Of a DNA stretch of 32,583 nucleotides, positions 18,925 through 25,963 are shown one piece after another. The stretch lies in NCBI GenBank assembly GCA_002050375.1, contig MWYU01000728.1:1-32583 (forward strand), read 5' to 3'. Made by a program: the position numbers and the translations under genes. The notes beneath the pieces were generated by a model, which was given only the letters and a program-made list of their open reading frames with translations, ran no database searches and was not told the DNA's origin. The stretch is from Chitinophagales bacterium 62-2. GTDB lineage: Bacteria > Bacteroidota > Bacteroidia > Chitinophagales > Chitinophagaceae. The first letter of the stretch is position 1, and each line of letters opens with the position of its first letter.

Positions 18925-19540
18925 GCATCCATTAGAGGCTTTAAACGAATATCTTCCACCTGGTACGTTTCAACCTGTAGCCGATTATTTGCAGCTATAT
19001 AAAGTTCACCTAACCATTGCCCGCGAACGTAAAAGTGTTTTAGGCGATTACAGAAATGCAGGCAGCAGGGGTAATCACCGGATAAGTGTAAATGGCAATT
19101 TAAATATTTATTCATTTCTCATAACGCTTCTGCACGAACTGGCGCATTTGCTTACGTTCGATAAATATGGTAACAGGGTGCAATCTCATGGTAAAGAATG
19201 GAAAGCTTTGTTTAGCCAATTACTTGCACAGTTTATAAAAAACAAAGTTTTTCCTGCTGATATTGAAAAGGAATTGATCGCATCATTATCGAATCCTGCT
19301 GCCAGCAGTTGTGCTGAAGACGGATTAATGCGGGTTTTAAGAAGATACGATAAGAAGGCAGAAGGACAAATGCTGGTAGAAGAAATTCCTCCGAAAAGTT
19401 TATTTAAGTTAAAAGATGGGCGGGTGTTTAAAAAAGGAGAGAAGCTGCGTAAAAGATATCGTTGTGAAGAAGTGGGGTCGAAGAAAGTTTATTTGTTTAG
19501 CCCGGTGTATGAGGTGGAATTGGTAGGAAATGTTGGTTGA
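18914..19540 (+). CDS. SprT-like putative metalloprotease domain protein
   Basis: TTG start overlapping the previous gene by 11 nt. HELAH zinc-binding motif in SFLITLLHELAHLLTFDKYGNRVQSHGKEWKALF. Confidence 0.85.
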   Translation: MKTEHPLEALNEYLPPGTFQPVADYLQLYKVHLTIARERKSVLGDYRNAGSRGNHRISVNGNLNIYSFLITLLHELAHLLTFDKYGNRVQSHGKEWKALFSQLLAQFIKNKVFPADIEKELIASLSNPAASSCAEDGLMRVLRRYDKKAEGQMLVEEIPPKSLFKLKDGRVFKKGEKLRKRYRCEEVGSKKVYLFSPVYEVELVGNVG

Positions 19541-19580
19541 TGGGTTGAAAGGGTTGAAGGGTTAGTTCACAAGTTGAAAC
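19531..19580 (+). repeat. Degenerate GGGTTGA-type mini-repeat spanning the stop codon of the SprT-like gene
   Basis: GTTGGTTGATGGGTTGAAAGGGTTGAAGGGTTAGTTCACAAGTTGAAAC; TTGA/TTAG recurs every 8-9 nt through the TGA stop at 19538-19540. Confidence 0.6.
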
Positions 19581-19599
19581 ATTAGAGATAGCTCTTTTC

Positions 19600-19631
19600 T
19601 TATAAATCCAAAAAATCCCATAAATCCTGGT
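19600..19631 (-). repeat. 9-nt degenerate repeat (GGATTTATR) directly downstream of the GNAT gene
   Basis: Minus strand after the TGA stop: ACCA GGATTTATG GGATTTTTT GGATTTATA AG. Confidence 0.65.
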
Positions 19632-20117
19632 TCAGACAATTTTCTTCAACATCCAAACATCACAGCCAAAGTGCCCTGTGTTTCCTAAAGGTCCGTTCAA
19701 ATATTCAAAACCATATTTTTCGTAAACGCTTACTGCTTTTCTAAGTTCAGGCATCGTTTCGATATATACTTGTATGTGACCAAAGCCTTTTGCAAATTGA
19801 AGACATGCATTTATTAACTTTCTTCCAACCCCCAGGTTTCTTGCCTTCGGTAATAAATACATTTTAACCAGTTCACATGTTCCTTGTGGTAACCCTGTTG
19901 AAGGATAAATACCAGCGCCACCTAAGATATGTTCTTCCTGTTCGGCTACATAATACATACTTCCCGCTTCCTGGAAGAGTTCATATAAGTGATCAGTTGT
20001 ATCATCATAATATACAGTTCCGGATTTGTTGGCACCAAATTCGGCTAAAGCGTTTCTGATGATAGCAGCAAGATGAGGGTTATCAGTTGGTTCGATTTTT
20101 CTGAGGTTAATATTCAT
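19632..20117 (-). CDS. GNAT family N-acetyltransferase
   Basis: CELVKMYLLPKARNLGVGRKLINACLQFAKGFGHIQVYIETMPELRKAVSVYEKYGFEYL matches the acetyl-CoA binding fold. Confidence 0.9.
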   Translation of the reverse strand: MNINLRKIEPTDNPHLAAIIRNALAEFGANKSGTVYYDDTTDHLYELFQEAGSMYYVAEQEEHILGGAGIYPSTGLPQGTCELVKMYLLPKARNLGVGRKLINACLQFAKGFGHIQVYIETMPELRKAVSVYEKYGFEYLNGPLGNTGHFGCDVWMLKKIV

Positions 20118-20150
20118 GGATTGTAAGACTATGATGAAATAAATTTAATA

Positions 20151-20178
20151 AATAAAAATCCCGCCTTTCACGGTGGGA
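20151..20178 (-). terminator. Intrinsic terminator of sucC
   Basis: Minus strand: TCCCACC-GTGAAA-GGCGGGA-TTTTTATT; 7-bp stem with one G-U pair and a T-tract. Confidence 0.8.
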
Positions 20179-20180
20179 CT

Positions 20181-20250
20181 ATTTATAATTCTAAATTCGT
20201 ACTTCGTATTTCAACCCTCGTACTTCGTATTTCGTACTTCTTACTTTTCA
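20181..20250 (-). repeat. Degenerate heptanucleotide repeat (consensus TACGAAR) filling the sucC stop-to-terminator interval
   Basis: Minus strand from the stop codon: TGAAAAG TAAGAAG TACGAAA TACGAAG TACGAGG GTTGAAA TACGAAG TACGAAT TTAGAAT TATAAAT (10 x 7 nt). Confidence 0.85.
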
Positions 20251-21459
20251 CGCCACTGCTTTCTTTACCAACTCCGCAGCTTCACTCAAAAGTATTGCGC
20301 TTTGAACTTTCAGGCCGCTTTCGTCTATAAGCTTTTTAGCTTCTTCAGCGTTAGTGCCTTGTAGTCGTACGATGATAGGAATATTGATGTTACCCATTTT
20401 ATTATAAGCTTCAATAACCCCGGCAGCAACACGGTCGCAGCGCACAATACCCCCAAAAATATTGATTAAAATAGCCTTAACGTTTGGGTCTTTCATGATA
20501 ATCTTAAAACCAGCCTCAACGGTTTGGGCATTTGCGGTACCGCCTACATCAAGAAAGTTAGCAGGTTCACCACCGCTTAATTTAATCATATCCATAGTGG
20601 CCATTGCCAAACCGGCGCCATTTACCATACAACCAACATTACCATCGAGCTTAACGAAGTTTAAATTGTACTGACCTGCTTCAACTTCTGTTGGGTCTTC
20701 TTCAGATATATCACGCATTGCGGCCAAATCAGGATGACGCATTAAAGAGTTTTCATCCAAATTCATTTTGCAGTCAACCGCAATAATTTTATCGTCGCTT
20801 GTTTTAAATAATGGGTTAATCTCAACCATGCTGCAGTCGAGACCAACATAGGCATTATATAAATTTGTCACAAGCTTTACGCAGTTCTTAAAAGCCTCGC
20901 CAGCTAAACCAAAATTAAAAGCAATCTTTCGAGCCTGGAAACCTGGCAGTCCCGCACCTGGGTACACCCATTCTTTGAATATTTTTTCAGGAGTATTGTG
21001 TGCAACTTCTTCAATATCCATTCCGCCTTCGGTGCTATACATTATTACATTTTGTCCTTTGGCCCGATCAAGCAAGATGCTTAGGTAAAATTCCTTAACA
21101 GGGTTAGGACCGGGATAATAAACATCCTGGGCTATCAATATCTTGTTTACTTTTTTACCTGTAGGACCGGTTTGTATTGTAACTAAAGTACCGCCCAAAA
21201 TGTTTCTTGCAATGTTTGAAACATCTTCGAGGCTTTTACCAACTGCAACGCCGCGTTGTTCCTTACCCTGTATTTTTCCCTTGCCGCGACCACCCGCATG
21301 AATTTGAGCTTTTACTACGGCAAAGTTGTTGCCCGTATCGTTTTTAATTTGCCTGTATGCTTCTTCGGCTGCCATAACATTATCAACAGCAATGCCTTCC
21401 TGCACCGGCACGTTAAATCTTTTTAGTAATTCTTTCGCCTGGTATTCATGCAAGTTCAT
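20248..21459 (-). CDS. sucC: Succinyl-CoA synthetase (ADP-forming) subunit beta
   Basis: MNLHEYQAKELLKRFNVPVQEGIAV; KAQIHAGGRGKGKIQ; VEINPLFKTSDDKIIAVDCKMNLDENSLMRHPDLAAMRD; GNVGCMVNGAGLAMATMDMIKLSGGEPANFLDVGG; NIFGGIVRCDRVA. Confidence 0.97.
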   Translation of the reverse strand: MNLHEYQAKELLKRFNVPVQEGIAVDNVMAAEEAYRQIKNDTGNNFAVVKAQIHAGGRGKGKIQGKEQRGVAVGKSLEDVSNIARNILGGTLVTIQTGPTGKKVNKILIAQDVYYPGPNPVKEFYLSILLDRAKGQNVIMYSTEGGMDIEEVAHNTPEKIFKEWVYPGAGLPGFQARKIAFNFGLAGEAFKNCVKLVTNLYNAYVGLDCSMVEINPLFKTSDDKIIAVDCKMNLDENSLMRHPDLAAMRDISEEDPTEVEAGQYNLNFVKLDGNVGCMVNGAGLAMATMDMIKLSGGEPANFLDVGGTANAQTVEAGFKIIMKDPNVKAILINIFGGIVRCDRVAAGVIEAYNKMGNINIPIIVRLQGTNAEEAKKLIDESGLKVQSAILLSEAAELVKKAVA

Positions 21460-21822
21460 ATGGTAAATTGTTTCGGCGAAGATAATTGAATTAAGAATTG
21501 AGATTTTATAACAGGATTGTTTTTTTAACTGGTTCTATAACTCGTTATGCGTACAGATATTGGTAGTCCATTTAATGTAACAGATGGCATTATAACAATT
21601 GTAACTATTAAAATCATTTAGAAGTTGACGGTCGTTTTAAATTTTTATGAATAGAAATGAGGTTCCAAAAACAGAGCTTCTTAAATTTCTTTTATAGTTT
21701 GGTTGGCTTTTTGTTGTTTAAAATTCATAGACAGTTCTACAGCAGTAGTTTTTTCAACAAATATTACTTTTGCTAAACCAACTGTTCAAATTAGTTGTTG
21801 TAAATAGAAATGTAAAAATCAA

Positions 21823-21999
21823 ATGGGAGTTTGGCGGCAGATAGCAGAATACCTCTACTTAAAGAAACGAGATCCTAATGCACCCCGATCCGACTGGATG
21901 AAATACATGCATGGCATGAACCGTATTTCTATAGTTATGTTCCTGATTGCTATCATTATTATAATTATCAGGATAGTAATTATTCCCTTGTTTAAATAA
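21823..21999 (+). CDS. Small membrane protein, 58 aa, resembling DUF6728-type Bacteroidota proteins (not in supplied track)
   Basis: MGVWRQIAEYLYLKKRDPNAPRSDWMKYMHGMNRISIVMFLIAIIIIIIRIVIIPLFK; complete ATG..TAA ORF with one TM helix. Family assignment is from memory. Confidence 0.75.
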   Translation: MGVWRQIAEYLYLKKRDPNAPRSDWMKYMHGMNRISIVMFLIAIIIIIIRIVIIPLFK

Positions 22000-22004
22000 A
22001 CCCT

Positions 22005-22112
22005 ACCCCTAAAGGACTTAAGTAAAACTGTGTAAGAGTAAAGCTTATGAAGGTTTAAACTATTATACGATTCTGGTTCATCAGTAGAGATTGATTAAGC
22101 CTCTTTAGGGGT
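22005..22112. repeat. Inverted pair of ACCCCTAAAG-type elements flanking a 73-nt loop
   Basis: ACCCCTAAAG-GA-CTTAA (22005-22021) pairs with TTAAG-CCT-CTTTAGGGGT (22095-22112): 10 bp + 5 bp helices around a small internal loop. Confidence 0.65.
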
Positions 22113-22155
22113 TTGGCTTGGAATAAAACTTGCATTTTTCTTTAAAACAATAAAT

Positions 22156-22350
22156 ATGGAATACTTACAAATTGATATGCAGCAACAACCTGAAGATGAT
22201 GATGTAGAATTAATAGAACAAGCCTCTAATGATGCAGTTGAAGAAGATGGAACTCCTGTATTAGACGAACAGGATTTAAAGGAAAATAATTTGACCGAAG
22301 AGGAAGCTGAACAGCTTATTTGGGACGAGCCCGGACAAAGTGAGAAATAA
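22156..22350 (+). CDS. Small, strongly acidic hypothetical protein (64 aa)
   Basis: MEYLQIDMQQQPEDDDVELIEQASNDAVEEDGTPVLDEQDLKENNLTEEEAEQLIWDEPGQSEK; complete ORF rich in Asp/Glu. Confidence 0.6.
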   Translation: MEYLQIDMQQQPEDDDVELIEQASNDAVEEDGTPVLDEQDLKENNLTEEEAEQLIWDEPGQSEK

Positions 22351-22408
22351 ATTGTTGAGGATAAACCGATAGGAGAGAGCGGCATATAATATAGCAGGTG
22401 TATTGCTA

Positions 22409-23581
22409 TTAGGGTTTCATAAAGTCTACAATAATTTCAGCGGCATTCGCTGATGCATGTCCACCTTTTGTCAAAAGATCTTTAAGAGCTTTATAATCCT
22501 TTTGCAACTGTGCACGACGTTGTTGATTCTGCAAAAGCTCTTTCAACTCCTTAATGCAATTTTCGGTAGTAAGATCTTTTTGTATTAATTCTTTAACCAC
22601 TGGTTTGTCCATTATCAAATTAACGAGCGATATATATTTTACCCTGATCACCCTTTTTGCAATTTCGTACGATATTGGATTTCCTTTATAGCAAACAACT
22701 TCAGGTACCCCAAATAAAGCAGTTTCAAGGGTTGCTGTTCCGCTTGTTACTAAAGCTGCTGAAGCCTGATTAAGCAGGTTATAAGTTTGGTTACTAATTG
22801 AAGATACATTTTTGTAAGGCTCCATAAAAGGGTCATAAAAATCATCCTGGAGGCCGGGAGCTTTTGCAACTACAAATTGAAAGTCAGGAAATGATTTACT
22901 CACCTTCAACATAATCGGAAGCTTTACATTTATTTCCTGTTTACGGCTTCCGGGTAGTAATGCAATTATACATTGAGAATCATCGGTTGCCGGTTGCCAG
23001 TTATCTGTTGCCAGTTGTTCATCGTTTGTTGTTCGTTGTTTGGTGCCGGTTAACTGCGGTCTATTATTCTTCCTAAATTCTTCTATCACTTCTATCAGGG
23101 GATGGCCTACATACTCAACTTTGTAATCCCATTTTTGGTAATAGTCTTTTTCAAACGGTAGAATAACCAGCATTTTGTCTACACATTTCTTAATTGTTTT
23201 CACCCTCTGTTCTTTCCACGCCCATACCTGCGGAGAAATATAATAAACAGTTTTCAAATTTTGCCGTTTAGCCCATTCTGCAATTTTTATATTGAACCCG
23301 GGATAGTCAATAAGAACAATAACATCAGGCTTAAAAGCAAGAACATCTTCTTTACAAAATGCGAGGTTTTTTAAAATAGTTTGCAGGTTAAATAACACTT
23401 CAACAAAGCCCATAAAAGCAAGGTCTTTATAATGCTTTACCACAGTTGCACCCTGGGCCTGCATTAAATCTCCGCCCCAGCACCGGATGTTTGCCTGGTT
23501 ATCTAATCCATAAATATGTTTTATAAGATTACTTCCATGCAGATCACCGCTTGCTTCACCGGCTATAATATAGTATTTCAT
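22409..23581 (-). CDS. lpxB: Lipid-A-disaccharide synthase
   Basis: MKYYIIAGEASGDLHGSNLIKHI; CWGGDLMQAQGA; FMGFVEVL; IDYPGFNIKIAEWAK; YYISPQVWAWKEQRVKTIKK; YVGHPL; IALLPGSRKQEI; SGTATLETALFGVPEVVCYK. Confidence 0.96.
   Translation of the reverse strand: MKYYIIAGEASGDLHGSNLIKHIYGLDNQANIRCWGGDLMQAQGATVVKHYKDLAFMGFVEVLFNLQTILKNLAFCKEDVLAFKPDVIVLIDYPGFNIKIAEWAKRQNLKTVYYISPQVWAWKEQRVKTIKKCVDKMLVILPFEKDYYQKWDYKVEYVGHPLIEVIEEFRKNNRPQLTGTKQRTTNDEQLATDNWQPATDDSQCIIALLPGSRKQEINVKLPIMLKVSKSFPDFQFVVAKAPGLQDDFYDPFMEPYKNVSSISNQTYNLLNQASAALVTSGTATLETALFGVPEVVCYKGNPISYEIAKRVIRVKYISLVNLIMDKPVVKELIQKDLTTENCIKELKELLQNQQRRAQLQKDYKALKDLLTKGGHASANAAEIIVDFMKP
22979..23055 (-). repeat. Degenerate heptanucleotide repeat inside the lpxB coding sequence
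   Basis: Minus strand: AGTTAAC CGGCACC AAACAAC GAACAAC AAACGAT GAACAAC TGGCAAC AGATAAC TGGCAAC CGGCAAC CGATGAT; 11 units of 7 nt. The tract encodes most of TGTKQRTTNDEQLATDNWQPATDD. Confidence 0.8.
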
Positions 23582-23604
23582 GCCCCTAACCCCTACAGGG
23601 GGAT
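23582..23604. repeat. GC-rich CCCCTA/AGGGG palindromic element abutting the lpxB start codon
   Basis: GCCCCTAACCCCTACAGGGGGAT on the plus strand immediately upstream of the lpxB ATG (23579-23581 on the minus strand); resembles the two elements at 22005 and 22112. Confidence 0.55.
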
Positions 23605-23790
23605 TAATGTTTTTGCTGCAAAATAATGTATTATAAGTTGGAGAAGGATTAGCCTACACTCATTATTGCAAGTATTATCAGTAGGAGATTATATCACACT
23701 AATATTTAATTGTAAAAGAAGGTTCGCATTCTATGAAGAATTATGCTGCTCATTGTAGCTACGGCAACATCTGGATTATAACAATACAAA

Positions 23791-24093
23791 TTAACCAATC
23801 AATTTCCAAAGTAAAGAGGCAATTGCATATATACAAGTTGCTATAAAAATACCACGAGCTGTTCTGTCTTTACGATTGTTAATATAAATAGTAAAAATGA
23901 CTGCATTGGCAATAAGAGAGATACTTACGATACCTGTAAGTAAGGTTTTTTGCGAAAACATGATCATGAAAAATTCTGCAAGTGTAAACAGCCGAAACTG
24001 GAGAAAGTAGTAAATGAACATCCCTGCTATGGGCGCTAGAAATCCTAAGACAATCCCCAGTCTCAGTCCGTCTTTTCTAAACATAGTTACCAT
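23791..24093 (-). CDS. Small polytopic membrane protein (100 aa)
   Basis: Three hydrophobic segments. Start overlaps the surE stop by 7 nt (ATGGTAA), implying translational coupling. Confidence 0.75.
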   Translation of the reverse strand: MVTMFRKDGLRLGIVLGFLAPIAGMFIYYFLQFRLFTLAEFFMIMFSQKTLLTGIVSISLIANAVIFTIYINNRKDRTARGIFIATCIYAIASLLWKLIG

Positions 24094-25034
24094 TTAAGGG
24101 TTTTTTCCAGCTTCTCTTTCAGCCTATAATCTGTAAGGTCAAATTGTACAGGAACTACGCTTACATAATTGTTGTTAAGTGCCCATACATCGGTATCACG
24201 CCCTTTATCAAAATTGACAAATTCGCCTGTAAGCCAGTAGTATTTTCTTCCATGAGGATCAACGCGCTCATCAAAATCTTCCTCGTACTTAGCGTATGCC
24301 TGCCTGCTAACCTTTAGACCTTTTAATACATTAACATCAACTGCCGGAATATTCACATTGAGGCAAAGGTGCTTATCAATAGTTTTTTTTGTAAGCAGTT
24401 GCTCTACAATTAAGCGGGCATATTTTTTAGCTCCTGTAAAATCTGCACTTAAACTATAATCAAGCAACGAAAAGCCAATACTCGGTATACTCTCAATTGC
24501 AGCTTCCAAAGCTGCAGACATAGTACCCGAATAAATGACATTTATTGAGTGGTTGGCGCCATGGTTTATGCCGCTTAAACAAATATCAGGTTTACGGTGA
24601 AGCACTTTATCTACTGCCAGCTTTACACAATCAACAGGTGTTCCGTTACATTCGTAAGCTTCAATTTCTCCAAAAGTATTAACAGACGACATCCTTAAAG
24701 GAGAGCCAATTGTTATTGCATGTCCCATTCCGCTTTGTGCCTTGTCGGGAGCAATCACTACTACCTTGCCTAAATCTTTCACTGCATCTACCAGTGCTGC
24801 AATACCAGGAGATGTTACACCATCATCGTTGGTGATTAGTATAATACGATCTTTACCAGTTCTAATATTACTTTTCAGGTTCTTCTCTTTATCATTTTGG
24901 GGTTCATCTGCCTCCTTCGCTGCTTTAACTTTTGTATTGATAACAGAGGCAACAGGAGGCTGCCCGGGGTTGAGTTTTGTTGAAGTACCAGTTGCTAAAC
25001 TTTTATTTATTCCTTCTTTTCTCTCTTTTGCCAT
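24087..25034 (-). CDS. surE: 5'/3'-nucleotidase SurE with extended N-terminal tail
   Basis: IILITNDDGVTSPGIAALVDAVKDLG; VIAPDKAQSGMGHAITIGSPLR; YECNGTPVDCVKLAVDK; PDICLSGINHGANHSINVIYSGTMSAALEAAI. ATG 25034 (MAKERKEG...) preferred over track start 25121, which would overlap the divergent regulator's operator region. Confidence 0.93.
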   Translation of the reverse strand: MAKERKEGINKSLATGTSTKLNPGQPPVASVINTKVKAAKEADEPQNDKEKNLKSNIRTGKDRIILITNDDGVTSPGIAALVDAVKDLGKVVVIAPDKAQSGMGHAITIGSPLRMSSVNTFGEIEAYECNGTPVDCVKLAVDKVLHRKPDICLSGINHGANHSINVIYSGTMSAALEAAIESIPSIGFSLLDYSLSADFTGAKKYARLIVEQLLTKKTIDKHLCLNVNIPAVDVNVLKGLKVSRQAYAKYEEDFDERVDPHGRKYYWLTGEFVNFDKGRDTDVWALNNNYVSVVPVQFDLTDYRLKEKLEKTLKW

Positions 25035-25093
25035 ATAGATAAATAGCCTGCAAAAATGATTATAAAAAAATTCGTAGGCAAAAGAATTTGCTA

Positions 25094-25134
25094 ATACTAA
25101 AACATTTAGTATTTTTACCACTAAATTAATTAGT
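25094..25134. promoter_or_regulatory. Two tandem palindromic operator candidates ACTAA-N5-TTAGT upstream of the XRE-S24 gene
   Basis: ATACTAAA-ACA-TTTAGTAT (25094-25112), containing ACTAA-AACAT-TTAGT at 25096-25110, and ACTAA-ATTAA-TTAGT (25120-25134). Centres are 24 bp apart. Confidence 0.65.
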
Positions 25135-25139
25135 TGCAG

Positions 25140-25892
25140 ATGTCTCAGGCGGGAAAAAATCTAAAATATTTACGTAAGTTAAGAGGCTGGACGCAGGAAG
25201 AGTTTGCTAATAAGCTTAAAATAAAGCGTTCTCTTTTGGGAGCTTATGAAGAAGAAAGGGCAGAGCCACGAATTGAAGTGCTGGAAACCATTAGCAATAT
25301 TTTTAAAATTACTTTGGATGAGTTGCTGCTAAAAGATATAAGTACCGCAAAGGGTAACACATATCTTGAAAAGCGCAGGCAGTTAAAATTGTCGGCTACA
25401 GTGGCGGAGATACAATACGTACCGGTAAAAGCAGCAGCAGGCTATTTAGCCGGTTATGCTGATCCTGATTTTATTGATGAGTTGAATACATTTACTTTAC
25501 CTATGCTTAATGCCGGCAGCTACCGTGCTTTTGAAATTATAGGAGACAGCATGTTACCAACCCAAAGCGGATCGGTGATAGTTGGTGAAAAAATTGAAGA
25601 CCTTGACAGTGTAAAAACGAGCAATACTTACATTGTAATAAGCAGGAGCGAGGGGATTGTTTATAAAAGGGTTTTAAAAAATAACCGTAGCAAGAATAAA
25701 GTTACCCTGGTAAGTGATAACCCTACCTACCAACCTTACCAGGTAAATGCTGAAGATATTGTAGAACTATGGCAGGCACAAATGATAATAACAAAAGCTA
25801 ACGTGCAACAACGATGGGATGTTAATCAACTTGCCAGTTTAGTGAATAATCTGCAGGAACAGGTAAGTACTTTGAAGAAGAAATTACCATAG
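25140..25892 (+). CDS. XRE-family HTH regulator with C-terminal S24 (LexA/CI-like) peptidase domain
   Basis: HTH: NLKYLRKLRGWTQEEFANKLKIKRSLLGAYEEERAEPRIEVLETISNIFKITLDELL. S24: FEIIGDSMLPTQSGSVIVGE...GIVYKRV, supplying the candidate Ser/Lys dyad. ATG at 25140 chosen over TTG 25134. Confidence 0.92.
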   Translation: MSQAGKNLKYLRKLRGWTQEEFANKLKIKRSLLGAYEEERAEPRIEVLETISNIFKITLDELLLKDISTAKGNTYLEKRRQLKLSATVAEIQYVPVKAAAGYLAGYADPDFIDELNTFTLPMLNAGSYRAFEIIGDSMLPTQSGSVIVGEKIEDLDSVKTSNTYIVISRSEGIVYKRVLKNNRSKNKVTLVSDNPTYQPYQVNAEDIVELWQAQMIITKANVQQRWDVNQLASLVNNLQEQVSTLKKKLP

Positions 25893-25935
25893 TTGATATA
25901 ACAATTGAAGAAATTTTTTTGGGGTGATAATTAAT

Positions 25936-25963
25936 GCCGGGCGAAAGTCCGGTGTTTTTATTT
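25936..25963 (+). terminator. Intrinsic terminator of the XRE-S24 gene with GAAA tetraloop
   Basis: GCCGGGC-GAAA-GTCCGGT (25936-25953) followed by GTTTTTATTT. Confidence 0.75.

Noticed and set aside
20173-20364. 63-aa plus-strand ORF (YFVFQPSYFVFRTSYF...)
   Set aside because: Translation of the heptad repeat plus antisense of sucC; no independent support.
22095-22385. 96-aa minus-strand Ser/Cys-rich ORF
   Set aside because: Antisense to the acidic 64-aa ORF; its composition is a by-product of the Asp/Glu codons opposite.
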